Assembly (NCBI RefSeq): GCF_001434295.1
Contig: NZ_AZFA01000006.1
Coordinates: 1-64,000 of the forward strand
DNA from: Companilactobacillus versmoldensis DSM 14857 = KCTC 3814
Lineage (GTDB): Bacteria > Bacillota > Bacilli > Lactobacillales > Lactobacillaceae
Direction: 5' to 3'
DNA: 64,000 bases
Program-made: the position numbers and the translations under genes
In this document: piece by piece, positions 1-8,562 of the stretch
Layout: each line of letters opens with the position of its first letter
Numbering within the stretch: the stretch's first letter is position 1
Notes under the pieces: model-generated
Database searches by the model: none
Seen by the model: only the letters and a program-made list of their open reading frames with translations
What the model was told of the DNA's origin: nothing

Positions 1-220
1 ATTTGACTTAGAGCCTTTTTTTCTTGGGTGACTGCCCTGTTTTTTTGTTTTTGAATTAAGTTAAATGATATTGGCGTGGTACTTATTTTCTATTGCAACT
101 GAGAATTTTACTTCTTTTTTTGAAGCCTGTTATTGAAATTCGTTTGGTTCAGTTCAGTTTTAATGGTGGCTTTTGTAGTTGCGTGTGAAGAATGCGCGTC
201 CTACTTTTATAGTGGAAACG

Positions 221-331
221 TGCAAGAATAGGCAGTTTGCGAGCATTAACCTGAAATTAGCCCTTATTCCAAAATCGGGAATAAGTTCCGATTTCCTGTT
301 AATGCTCGCAAACTAACCGCCTATTCTTGCA
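221..331. repeat. Imperfect long palindrome in the intergenic region
   Basis: The outer arms read TGCAAGAATAGGCAGTTTGC on the left and, on the right, GCAAACTAACCGCCTATTCTTGCA interrupted by a 4-base insertion; inner arms pair GCGAGCATTAAC with GTTAATGCTCGC and CTTATTCC with GGAATAAG. The right arm recurs almost unchanged at 29232-29263, so this is a dispersed repeat rather than a simple terminator. It ends a few bases from the stop of the flavin oxidase gene. The rest of bases 1-220 is AT-rich with no gene that I can support. Confidence 0.7.
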
Positions 332-338
332 GTCTTGT

Positions 339-1733
339 TTAATTTATTTTCCGTTTTGGATTGAGGATATTCATTGGGTCGAAGAGGTCTTTGATTTGGT
401 GCTGGATTTGTTCGACGTCTTCTCCTAATTCTGCGTTGTTCCACTGATTTTTCATCATGCCGACGGCGTGTTCTCCTGAAATTGTTCCGCCTAACTCTAA
501 TGCTTTCTTGAACATTTTTTGTAAGGCAATAATAACGTTCTCAGGTACTTCGGTATCTTCATCTGGCCAGATGATTGATGGATGAACGTTGCCATCACCA
601 GCGTGTCCGGCTGTGAAAATTTTGAGATCTAGTTCTTGACCTAGTTTTTGGATGTAATCCATCAATGGTGCAAGTTGGGATAGTGGGACTGCCATATCTT
701 CCATGATATGATTTTTTCCAGTAAAGATGGCTGGCAACATATCCTGACGAAGTTTCTCGAGTTGTGCTTGCTCAGACACTACAGCAGTTACCTGAACATG
801 AGAGGCGTTGTGAACGGCCAATAATTTATTAACGATGTCCATACTTTCCTTCGTGCCATTGTCCATTTTAAAAATTAGCATGGCACCGTTATCGTTGGCA
901 TAGTTGGTACCTTCATATTTGTCTAAAGCTTCAACAGTGTTGGCGTCTAAGGCTTCAAGCATAGTGGGATAAACTCCGGATAGGCGGATTGCGGTAACTG
1001 CTTTAGATAATTCGCTCATATTTTCAAAGAAAGCTAAGCCCATGGCTGGTGTGCCCAAAGGAATCGGCATTAATTTGACTGTTATTTCGGTCACGATACC
1101 TAAGGTCCCTTCAGAGCCAACAAATAGTTGTGTTAGGTCATATCCAAAGGCTTGTTTGATGGTCCGACCACCGAGCTTGATTTCTCGACCGTCGGCTAGG
1201 ACGACTTTTAAACCGAGAACGTTGTCTTTTGTTGCACCATATTTAACAGTACTCATACCACCGGCGTTAGTCGATACATTGCCACCAATACCAGAGAGAA
1301 GCTTGGAAGCAGGATCTGGAGCATAGAAAAAGCCTTGTTTTCTAGCAGCCTTATCTAGGTCACCATTGATTACACCAGGTTCAACCACGGCTACTGAATC
1401 AGCTGGGCTGATTTCTTTGATGTGATTCATCTTGGCGGTTGAGAGAATAAATCCGCCGGCAATACCGTCAGATCCAATCACGGTACTTGTTGCTTGATCT
1501 TGTGGGATGACTGCGATGTGGAACTTGCGAGCGGTTTTTAAAGTTCCTTGAATATCTTTGATCGAGGCAGCTTCAATTACTGCTAAAGCCAGACCACTAT
1601 CGTCATCAGTCATGTTTTTGCTGAAAGAAAATTTATTTAAATTAGTTGGATCAGTCAAAATTTGACCATCAGTAACATTTTTTTGTAGATCATCTAAAAC
1701 GTCTTGATCTGAAAAAGCTCTAAATACTGTCAT
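339..1733 (-). CDS. FAD-binding oxidase, GlcD / D-lactate dehydrogenase family
   Basis: A 464-residue flavoprotein of the vanillyl-alcohol-oxidase fold. The N-terminal FAD-binding (PCMH) part spans about residues 45-220, with the glycine-rich SGIGGNVSTNAGG loop. The C-terminal FAD-oxidase domain carries GHAGDGNVHPSI and a GEHAVG motif close to the family's GEHGIG. The family oxidises 2-hydroxyacids such as glycolate or D-lactate to the 2-oxo acid. The start is supported by AGAAGGA eight bases upstream. It stands alone; the FeS partner GlcF is not adjacent. The exact substrate cannot be read from sequence, but 2-hydroxyacid metabolism recurs at 38.6-45 kb. Confidence 0.88.
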   Translation of the reverse strand: MTVFRAFSDQDVLDDLQKNVTDGQILTDPTNLNKFSFSKNMTDDDSGLALAVIEAASIKDIQGTLKTARKFHIAVIPQDQATSTVIGSDGIAGGFILSTAKMNHIKEISPADSVAVVEPGVINGDLDKAARKQGFFYAPDPASKLLSGIGGNVSTNAGGMSTVKYGATKDNVLGLKVVLADGREIKLGGRTIKQAFGYDLTQLFVGSEGTLGIVTEITVKLMPIPLGTPAMGLAFFENMSELSKAVTAIRLSGVYPTMLEALDANTVEALDKYEGTNYANDNGAMLIFKMDNGTKESMDIVNKLLAVHNASHVQVTAVVSEQAQLEKLRQDMLPAIFTGKNHIMEDMAVPLSQLAPLMDYIQKLGQELDLKIFTAGHAGDGNVHPSIIWPDEDTEVPENVIIALQKMFKKALELGGTISGEHAVGMMKNQWNNAELGEDVEQIQHQIKDLFDPMNILNPKRKIN

Positions 1734-1812
1734 TTGCGTATCCTTCTTTATTAATAAAATTGTCTACGATTATATTAAGGTTAATAAAATAATTAATAAA
1801 GAAATCTTTCTC

Positions 1813-1846
1813 GAAAAAAAACAATCAGTTCAAAATGAACTGATTG
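1813..1846 (-). terminator. Rho-independent terminator
   Basis: Perfect stem CAATCAGTTCA / TGAACTGATTG followed on the minus strand by eight T. It lies just after the small reading frame at 1863-1955 and would end its transcript or that of the upstream alcohol dehydrogenase. Confidence 0.75.
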
Positions 1847-1862
1847 CGATTGATTTTTGTAG

Positions 1863-1955
1863 TTAATGAATGATTATCGTAACTAAGATCGAAAATATTG
1901 AAACAATTAGTAAAAATAGATTCGTTGAATAGTGCGGGTGCGGGTGACTTTTCAT
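1863..1955 (-). CDS. Putative 30-residue hydrophobic small protein
   Basis: The frame begins MKSHPHPHYSTN and continues with an uninterrupted hydrophobic stretch (FLLIVSIFSILVTIII) long enough for one membrane helix, then ends in His. GGAGAG lies five bases before the ATG and a strong terminator follows 17 bases after the stop. A His/Pro-rich head with one helix resembles small membrane peptides, including some type I toxins, but I do not recognise a family. It sits between the alcohol dehydrogenase and the GlcD-like gene on the same strand. The remainder of 1734-2063 is AT-rich spacer. Confidence 0.5.
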   Translation of the reverse strand: MKSHPHPHYSTNLFLLIVSIFSILVTIIIH

Positions 1956-2063
1956 CTAATCTCTCCAATTTATTTATTTTCATTCTATCAGAATTATATC
2001 TGAATTTTCCTAATTATGATATCCAATATTTATAATTCATATTTAATTTTTTTGTATTAGAAA

Positions 2064-3107
2064 TCATTCAGAAACAACGACCATTGATTTGATAACTTTT
2101 CTGTCCACCATTTCTTGGTAGGCGTCATTGATTTGATCAAGGGTGAAATTCTTTGTGAAGACTAGTCCGGGATTGATCTTGCCATCAAGAACTGACTTTA
2201 ATAATAATTGTTTGTCATAAGTAGTTACTGAAGCAGGACCCCCAGCCAAAATAATGTTGCTTTGGAATGAGGCAGCAACATCCTGTTTAGCATCTTGAGG
2301 TAGACCAACTCGACCAACAACTGAACCTGGACGGCCAACTTGCAAGGCAGTTTGGACTGATAATTCCGTACCAACACACTCAAGTACTGCATCAGCACCT
2401 GTACCATTTGTTAAGGCTAACATCTTCTTAACGCCGTCTTCTCCACGATCAACTACATTGTCAGTTGCACCAAAAGCTACAGCTAATTTCTGACGATCCT
2501 CGTGACGACTAGTTGAGATGATCTTTTTAGCTCCTAATAATTTTGCTGAGATGATTCCACATAGACCAACTGCACCGTCACCCATAACGATGACAGTATC
2601 GCCAGTTTTAACGTTGGCAACGCGAGCAGCATGGAATCCGGTAGCCATAACGTCAGCTAGGGTAAATAGTGATTTAAGCATTCCCTCACTGTAATCACTA
2701 GGTTGACCTGGGATCTTAACTAGAGCCCATTGACCATGTTGGAAACGGATATATTCAGCTTGATTACCATCACTAAAGTTATCAGAGTGAGATTGGCAGT
2801 CACCGTCAAATCCAGCTAGGCAGGCAGGACAATGTCCGCATCCATGGGTGAATGGAGCAATCACAAAGTCTCCTGGCTTAACAGTCGTGATATCAGAGCC
2901 GACTTCCTCGACGATTCCAATTGCTTCATGACCATTATTGGTCGAATTTGCTTCTTTATCATTTAACCCTCGATAGGCCCACAGGTCTGAACCACAAACA
3001 CAGGCGCGAACGACACGGATGATAACGTCATCTGAAACTTGAATAGTTGGTTTTTCGACGTCCTTGATCGTCATTTGGCCAGCCTTTTCAAAAATAGCTG
3101 ATTTCAT
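2064..3107 (-). CDS. Zinc-dependent alcohol dehydrogenase family protein
   Basis: A 347-residue medium-chain dehydrogenase. The catalytic-zinc region shows VCGSD (Cys-38 area) and GHEAIGIVEEVGSD; the structural-zinc loop CGHCPACLAGFDGDC has four cysteines. The Rossmann motif is VIVMGDGAVGLCG at about residues 168-180. The family oxidises alcohols or reduces aldehydes and ketones with NAD(P). AAGAGGAAA precedes the ATG. It is monocistronic, apart from the tiny frame downstream. The substrate is unknown; annotation as a generic zinc-binding alcohol dehydrogenase is safe. Confidence 0.9.
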   Translation of the reverse strand: MKSAIFEKAGQMTIKDVEKPTIQVSDDVIIRVVRACVCGSDLWAYRGLNDKEANSTNNGHEAIGIVEEVGSDITTVKPGDFVIAPFTHGCGHCPACLAGFDGDCQSHSDNFSDGNQAEYIRFQHGQWALVKIPGQPSDYSEGMLKSLFTLADVMATGFHAARVANVKTGDTVIVMGDGAVGLCGIISAKLLGAKKIISTSRHEDRQKLAVAFGATDNVVDRGEDGVKKMLALTNGTGADAVLECVGTELSVQTALQVGRPGSVVGRVGLPQDAKQDVAASFQSNIILAGGPASVTTYDKQLLLKSVLDGKINPGLVFTKNFTLDQINDAYQEMVDRKVIKSMVVVSE

Positions 3108-3425
3108 GTGTATTTCCTCTTTTCGTTTGATATCACTTAAATTATAACTACAAATATTGTGGCGGTGCGATAAAAATCATCGATCATGCTAATGAAAAAT
3201 ATTTTCGTACTAATGATAAGTAATTATTTTTACGTTTTTATATAACAATAATCTTATGAAAATTTGGGTTGAAAATCTCTTTTATTAGCGTTGTAATATA
3301 TGCGTACAACGCAACAAGTCCCGTGGGAATGGATTTTACAATAAATATATTTATTACACGATACAATGATTTATTAGAATTTACTTATCAAAGTATTTCA
3401 AAATTAAGATTTGTAGGAGAGGAAA

Positions 3426-3920
3426 ATGCGTGCAAAATGGTCAAAGCGTGAACTGTATGAAGATAAGTATTTTAATCCAGGAAATGGCTTTTTAAAATTT
3501 AAAGAATTGATGATCACTATTGCTGGATGGATTTTTGTTTTAAGCTTAATGACTTTTGTTTTGATTTCAATTGGTTCCAATAATATTCCAAGTTTGATTC
3601 CGCATTCTAAAGGCTTGTATGCGGTCAACCACCTTGCCATAATCTTGATTTCATTATCAATTATTTCATTTTTGATCTGTATATTTTTGACAATCATGAA
3701 CAATTACCGCAACAACAGTTTCTTTGATACAAATAGTGTTTTAGAGGTCGATCGCCAGAAGAAACGCGAGAAGATTTACGAAAAATTCGTCACGAAGCGT
3801 TTTGGTAATCAGGAGTATCGACAAAATATCAAAATTTGTAATATTAAACCTGAACAAAATTTGCCAGTCGATTGTTACCTGAATTTATACAATCAAAATG
3901 ATTTAAATGATGTGGATTAG
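3426..3920 (+). CDS. Small membrane protein, PgaD-like partner of the glycosyltransferase
   Basis: A 164-residue protein with two hydrophobic segments (about residues 28-52 and 65-92), a basic N terminus and a hydrophilic C-terminal tail. The gene ends nine bases before a PgaC/IcaA-type synthase, so the two are one transcription unit. Size, two-helix layout and position match PgaD/IcaD-type accessory subunits of poly-beta-1,6-GlcNAc synthases, but sequence identity to that family is not something I can confirm. GGAGAGG precedes the ATG. The 318 bases upstream hold a plausible TTGAAA/TGTAAT promoter near 3270-3298 and nothing else I recognise. Confidence 0.6.
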   Translation: MRAKWSKRELYEDKYFNPGNGFLKFKELMITIAGWIFVLSLMTFVLISIGSNNIPSLIPHSKGLYAVNHLAIILISLSIISFLICIFLTIMNNYRNNSFFDTNSVLEVDRQKKREKIYEKFVTKRFGNQEYRQNIKICNIKPEQNLPVDCYLNLYNQNDLNDVD

Positions 3921-3929
3921 GAGAGGGTC

Positions 3930-5252
3930 ATGAATAATTTGTTGGATATTCAATATTGGTTGAAATTTCTGCGAGCTATATTTGATTTAGCATTATTTAT
4001 TTTAAGTATTTATCCGATTCTAGGCTCATTTTTCTGGCTTTCAGGATCAATTTGCTATCGGTTCTTGAAAAAGAATTTGCATGATTACGATTGGGATATT
4101 ATCCCTAAGTCTAAGCAGCCGTTCATCACCATTATGGTCCCAGTTCATAATGAACAGTTGGTTCTCGAAGGGACGATTGATTATTTATACAATAATCTAA
4201 ATTATTCAAACTACGAGATCTTAGCTGTCAATGATGGTTCAACTGACGATTCTCAGAAGATCTTGAATCGCTTAGTTAAAATATATCCGAATCTTCGGGT
4301 GATCAATGTTAAGAAAAACTGTGGTAAGGCGCATGCTTTTAATGTGGGAATGAATTTTGCACGTGGGGAATATATCTTAAGTAACGATGCTGATACGATT
4401 CCTGAGCCGAATGCATTGATGAAATATATGAATTACTTCAGTCAAAACAATCCTAATATCTGTGCCGTCACTGCAAATGCAGATGTAAGAAATCGAAGTT
4501 CTCTATTAGGAAAGTCGCAGACAATCGAGTTCTCGAGTATTATCGGAATCATCAAGCGGAGTCAATCAGCTATTTATGACTCGCTTTATGCCTATAGTGG
4601 TGCCAATACGATGTATAAAAAAGGATTTCTGATTGCGGTTGGTGGATTTAGACAGAATCGAGTCACTGAAGATATCAGTATTGCCTGGGATCATAGTTCA
4701 GTTGGTGGTATTCCTACGTTTGCACCAAATATTATTTCGCATTTGATTGTTCCTAATAACTTCAGGGATCTATACAAGCAACGGAAACGTTGGGCTCAAG
4801 GTGGGACCGAAGTATGGTTCTCAAATATCAAGAAGGTTGTTTTGCATCCTTTGAAACGCTATACCTTATTACCATTATTGGCTGATGCTTCATTTTCAAT
4901 TTTATGGTCTTTCTTTTTTGTGATCACGACCTTTTTCTTTTGGTTGATGGTCGTAGTTTCATTGATCACGGCTAACTACCCAGCGGTCAACATGTATTTC
5001 TTTCAAGCAATCGTCTCGATCTCGTTTGAGTTGATTGCTGGTGTCATCCAATTGAGTGCTGCCTTGGTCATTGATAGTCGAGTTCAAAAGATGCGTTATT
5101 TTGCCTTTGCTCCACTTTACATTCTATTTTATTGGATCGTTGGTCCGATAACTGTAGTTCATACATTCATCCCAGCCATCAAGTCAGTTTTGGGATCAGG
5201 TAGTGGTATTTGGGTCAGTCCCCAAAGAAAGAAAGCGGATTTGGAAGATTAA
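3930..5252 (+). CDS. Processive family 2 glycosyltransferase, PgaC/IcaA-like
   Basis: A 440-residue membrane glycosyltransferase. One helix (about 14-40) precedes a GT2 domain with MVPVHNEQ, VNDGSTDDS, NDADT (metal-binding DxD equivalent), TEDISIAWD and the QRKRWAQGG motif (Q/RxxRW of processive synthases). Three to four helices follow from about residue 310. Such enzymes polymerise and extrude exopolysaccharide, most often poly-N-acetylglucosamine, at the cell membrane. It is the second gene of a two-gene unit with the small membrane protein upstream. No deacetylase is adjacent, so the final polymer is uncertain. Confidence 0.85.
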   Translation: MNNLLDIQYWLKFLRAIFDLALFILSIYPILGSFFWLSGSICYRFLKKNLHDYDWDIIPKSKQPFITIMVPVHNEQLVLEGTIDYLYNNLNYSNYEILAVNDGSTDDSQKILNRLVKIYPNLRVINVKKNCGKAHAFNVGMNFARGEYILSNDADTIPEPNALMKYMNYFSQNNPNICAVTANADVRNRSSLLGKSQTIEFSSIIGIIKRSQSAIYDSLYAYSGANTMYKKGFLIAVGGFRQNRVTEDISIAWDHSSVGGIPTFAPNIISHLIVPNNFRDLYKQRKRWAQGGTEVWFSNIKKVVLHPLKRYTLLPLLADASFSILWSFFFVITTFFFWLMVVVSLITANYPAVNMYFFQAIVSISFELIAGVIQLSAALVIDSRVQKMRYFAFAPLYILFYWIVGPITVVHTFIPAIKSVLGSGSGIWVSPQRKKADLED

Positions 5253-5264
5253 TATTAGAACAGT

Positions 5265-5302
5265 AAAAAAGTAGTAGAAAATTAACTTTCTACTACTTTT
5301 TT
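5265..5302 (+). terminator. Terminator after the glycosyltransferase gene
   Basis: AAAAAAGTAGTAGAAA pairs with TTTCTACTACTTTTTT around a six-base loop; symmetrical, so it could act from both sides. Confidence 0.85.
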
Positions 5303-5472
5303 GTTACTTATCTTAAAATTCAAAAAACATATTTATTTTCTCCACCTTGGAAATGTGCTATTGTTGGTACCTGCATTTGCTCAATGAAAATTTCAATTTG
5401 TTAAAGCAAGTTTAAATTTGAGTTACGGATTGTTCATAACCATTCAAATAAGACTACAATAATTTTAAGCAC

Positions 5473-5500
5473 AAAAAAACCGATGACCTAAATCATCGGT
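5473..5500 (-). terminator. Terminator of the tRNA-Lys gene
   Basis: Minus-strand stem ACCGATGA / TCATCGGT followed by a run of T, 16 bases after the tRNA 3' end. Confidence 0.8.
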
Positions 5501-5515
5501 TAAGCGTTTATCTGA

Positions 5516-5588
5516 TGGGTGGTCAGGGGATCGAACCCTGGACCCACGGATTAAGAGTCCGTTGCTCTGCCAGCTGAGCTAACCACCC
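5516..5588 (-). tRNA. tRNA-Lys (anticodon CTT)
   Basis: A 73-nt cloverleaf on the minus strand. The acceptor stem GGGTGGT pairs with ACCACCC, the D-arm has TAGCTCAGCTGGCAGAGC, the anticodon stem CGGA/TCCG encloses the loop CTCTTAA giving anticodon CTT, and the T-arm contains GGTTCGATCC. The CCA end is not encoded (TCA follows the discriminator A). It reads AAG codons. Confidence 0.97.
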
Positions 5589-5705
5589 AAGTTGTGATGT
5601 GACTTCGTAATCAATCAACGAGATATATAGTACCATAGAACGCAAATCGTGAGCAAGACTTTTTTTACGCAAATTGAAATTTTTTAAGATTAAATTTAGT
5701 TGGTT

Positions 5706-5734
5706 TTGTTTTACTATTACAAAGCTAGTATAAT
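5706..5734 (+). promoter_or_regulatory. Promoter of the wal operon
   Basis: TTGTTT, a 17-base spacer and TATAAT, with the walR start 25 bases further on. Confidence 0.65.
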
Positions 5735-5758
5735 TACTTAAGTCAAGGAGAGGTAAAT

Positions 5759-6469
5759 ATGGCTAAAAAGATTCTAGTAGTGGACGATGAAAAACCTATT
5801 TCAGATATTGTTAAATACAATTTAGAAAATGAGGGGTACGAAGTTGTTACAGCTTTTGATGGCCAAGAGGCCCTTGATAAAGTTGATTCTGAAGATCCCG
5901 ATTTGATTTTACTTGATTTGATGTTACCAGTGATCGATGGATTGGAAGTTGCCAGAACAGTTAGAAAAACTAAAGATACGCCAATTATCATGTTGACGGC
6001 TAAAGATACTGAGATCGATAAAGTTATTGGTCTTGAATTAGGCGCTGATGATTATGTCACAAAACCTTTCTCTAATCGTGAGTTAGTTGCCCGTGTAAAG
6101 GCACGTTTAAGAACTCAACGAGAAACTCCATCCGAAGAAAGTAAAAACAGTGAGATAAAGATCGGTGATCTAACGATTTTGCCTGAGGCATACACTGTTA
6201 CTAAAAATGGCAAGGGAATCGAATTGACTCACCGTGAATTCGAACTATTATATTACCTTGCTCAACATATCGGTCAAGTTATGAAACGTGAACATTTGCT
6301 GCAAACTGTTTGGGGCTATGATTACTTTGGGGATGTCAGAACTGTTGATGTTACCGTTAGACGTTTACGTGAAAAAATTGAAAATAATCCGAGTCAACCA
6401 GAATGGTTAATGACTAGACGTGGTGTTGGTTATTACCTAAGGAACCCTGACTCAGATAGTAATTTATAA
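5759..6469 (+). CDS. walR: Response regulator WalR (YycF)
   Basis: A 236-residue OmpR-family regulator. The receiver domain (1-120) has the acidic pair DD at 9-10, phosphoacceptor Asp53 in LLDLMLP, Thr in MLTAKD and Lys in TKPF. The winged-helix DNA-binding domain follows, with [15 protein letters not shown]. WalR controls peptidoglycan hydrolases and wall homeostasis and is essential in most low-GC Gram-positives. Gene order with walK, yycH, yycI, yycJ, htrA and rlmH fixes the identity. AAGGAGAGG lies six bases before the ATG. Confidence 0.98.
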   Translation: MAKKILVVDDEKPISDIVKYNLENEGYEVVTAFDGQEALDKVDSEDPDLILLDLMLPVIDGLEVARTVRKTKDTPIIMLTAKDTEIDKVIGLELGADDYVTKPFSNRELVARVKARLRTQRETPSEESKNSEIKIGDLTILPEAYTVTKNGKGIELTHREFELLYYLAQHIGQVMKREHLLQTVWGYDYFGDVRTVDVTVRRLREKIENNPSQPEWLMTRRGVGYYLRNPDSDSNL

Positions 6470-6503
6470 ACAATATACAAATAATAGGTAGTTTTAATTA
6501 ATC

Positions 6504-6541
6504 AATCGGATCATCTCAATTTTTTGAGAGTCCGATTTTTT
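6504..6541 (+). terminator. Terminator-like hairpin between walR and walK
   Basis: AATCGGA...TCTCAA pairs with TTGAGA.TCCGATT and is followed by six T. It lies in the 194-base gap between walR and walK and looks like a real intrinsic terminator, suggesting partial termination inside the operon. Confidence 0.75.
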
Positions 6542-6663
6542 GTTACAATTAGGGGCGTTAAAAGTATAATAGGAATTAGTTTGTATCATTGTAAATGAAA
6601 AACATTTAATGAAAGGTTGAAAACTTGATTTTAAGGGAGTTTTCGACTTTAGGTGGAAGCAAT

Positions 6664-8562
6664 TTGAAAAGACGATTAGCTTTTTTACATTCAATCAATT
6701 TTAAAATTGGATTGTCATTTATTTTGATCTTGATTTTTACGATCGAGATCATTGGGGCATACTTCGTTCGTCAATTGGAGCAACAAAATATTGCTCAATT
6801 CGAAGATTCAGTTAGTGTCAAAGTTTATGTGCTCAATCAAATATCAGAAAACTTAACTGATAACGATTCGCATACTCGGGCAAATATCAATAATACGATC
6901 CAAGATTTCTCGCGGAACAACTCAGATATTACTGATATTCAAGTTATCGACCGTAATGGTATCGTGGTCGGTACTAAAGATGCTGATAAGGCGTCTTTGA
7001 TTGGTCGAAAAACTTTGAAAGACCAAGTTCGACGAAGTATCAATAACAATAAAAAAATCACCCAGATTTATTACGATAAATCTTTAGGGAGTTCGTATGA
7101 ATCAATAACACCGGTCTCGTCACCGGATAATAGTAATGTTGTCGGGGCTATCTATGTTCGAGCCAGCATGGAGTCTGTTTATACTGGTATCAATAATATT
7201 ATCGTTATCTTCCTGACGGCCTCACTTGTGGCGGGACTTCTAGGTGCTATCATTGCGATTTTTATTTCTCGAGCGATCACGCGACCGATCGGTGAAATGA
7301 AGCAGCAGGCTGTACGAATGGCTGAAGGTGACTACTCTGGACAAGTTAGAGTTTATTCTCCTGATGAGTTGGGGCAGTTAGCAATGGCTGTCAATGATCT
7401 GTCAGTCAGGGTTGAAGAGGCGACGGAGAACTCGGAGTCTGAGCGAAGGCGACTCGATAGCGTACTGACGCAAATGTCTGACGGTGTTATTGCTACCAAT
7501 CGACTCGGGAATATTACTGTCATTAATGAAATGGCACGCGAATTCCTAAATAAGACTGAGGATGAAGCAAATGGTGCTCAGCTGGTCGATGTACTCGGGA
7601 TTGCTGATAATGTCAGCTTTGATGAATTGTTGGAGAGCCCTGAACCGATGATCATCGAAACAACGGACTTTATGGACGATGACCTTGAAGAAGGCGACGA
7701 TAACTCACTGATCTTGAATGCAGACTTTTCTTTGATCCAAAGAAATAGTGGCTTCATCAGTGGTATGGTCTGCGTTCTACACGATGTTACTGAACAACAA
7801 AAGATCGATGCTGAACGTCGCCAATTCGTTTCCAACGTTTCGCATGAATTGCGGACTCCATTGACTAGTATCAGTAGTTATATTGATGCCTTGAATAATG
7901 GTGCTTGGAAAGATCAAAAATTAGCACCACAATTTTTGAATGTCACTGCTGAAGAAACTGATCGAATGATCAGAATGATCCAAGATTTACTCAACTTATC
8001 GAGAATGGATCAAGGGCGTTCGAAGTTAGAGAAAGAATTAGTCAACTTTAACGAATTCTTTGCCTATATCCTCGATCGATTCGACATGATGTTGAAAAAG
8101 GAAAAAGCTGACGCTAAAGACACCGATGGAAAAGTTGTTAAAAACTATCGGATCAAGCGGATCTTTACTCAAAAAGATCTCTGGGTCGAGATCGATACCG
8201 ATAAGATGACTCAAGTGATCGATAACATCGTCAATAATGCCATCAAGTATTCACCTGATGGTGGTGTGATAACTTGTCGCTTGTTAGAGACCAATAAACA
8301 TATTATTATTAGTATCTCTGATGAAGGATTAGGTATCCCCAGAAAAGATATCAAGAAAGTCTTTGACCGATTCTACCGGGTTGATAAAGCTCGTTCCAGA
8401 AAACAAGGTGGTACAGGTCTAGGGTTATCTATTTCTAAAGAGATCGTTGAGCAACATAAAGGTAGGATCTGGGTAAACAGTGCTGAAGGTCGTGGCTCGA
8501 CTTTCTACATTTCCTTACCATTTGATCCAAACGAAACAGGAGGAGAATGGGATGAAATTTAG
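6664..8562 (+). CDS. walK: Sensor histidine kinase WalK (YycG)
   Basis: A 632-residue membrane kinase. Helices lie at about 10-32 and 175-205 and bracket an extracellular Cache/PAS-like domain; then come HAMP, a cytoplasmic PAS, HisKA with SHELRTPLTS and HATPase_c with NIVNNAIKYSPDGG, DEGLGIP and GGTGLGLSIS. It senses the state of the wall (lipid II/peptidoglycan) and phosphorylates WalR. I choose the TTG at 6664 (MKRRLAFLHS) because GGTGGAAG lies just upstream and it matches the usual N terminus; an upstream TTG at 6625 is in frame. The 3' end overlaps yycH by 11 bases. Confidence 0.97.
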   Translation: MKRRLAFLHSINFKIGLSFILILIFTIEIIGAYFVRQLEQQNIAQFEDSVSVKVYVLNQISENLTDNDSHTRANINNTIQDFSRNNSDITDIQVIDRNGIVVGTKDADKASLIGRKTLKDQVRRSINNNKKITQIYYDKSLGSSYESITPVSSPDNSNVVGAIYVRASMESVYTGINNIIVIFLTASLVAGLLGAIIAIFISRAITRPIGEMKQQAVRMAEGDYSGQVRVYSPDELGQLAMAVNDLSVRVEEATENSESERRRLDSVLTQMSDGVIATNRLGNITVINEMAREFLNKTEDEANGAQLVDVLGIADNVSFDELLESPEPMIIETTDFMDDDLEEGDDNSLILNADFSLIQRNSGFISGMVCVLHDVTEQQKIDAERRQFVSNVSHELRTPLTSISSYIDALNNGAWKDQKLAPQFLNVTAEETDRMIRMIQDLLNLSRMDQGRSKLEKELVNFNEFFAYILDRFDMMLKKEKADAKDTDGKVVKNYRIKRIFTQKDLWVEIDTDKMTQVIDNIVNNAIKYSPDGGVITCRLLETNKHIIISISDEGLGIPRKDIKKVFDRFYRVDKARSRKQGGTGLGLSISKEIVEQHKGRIWVNSAEGRGSTFYISLPFDPNETGGEWDEI

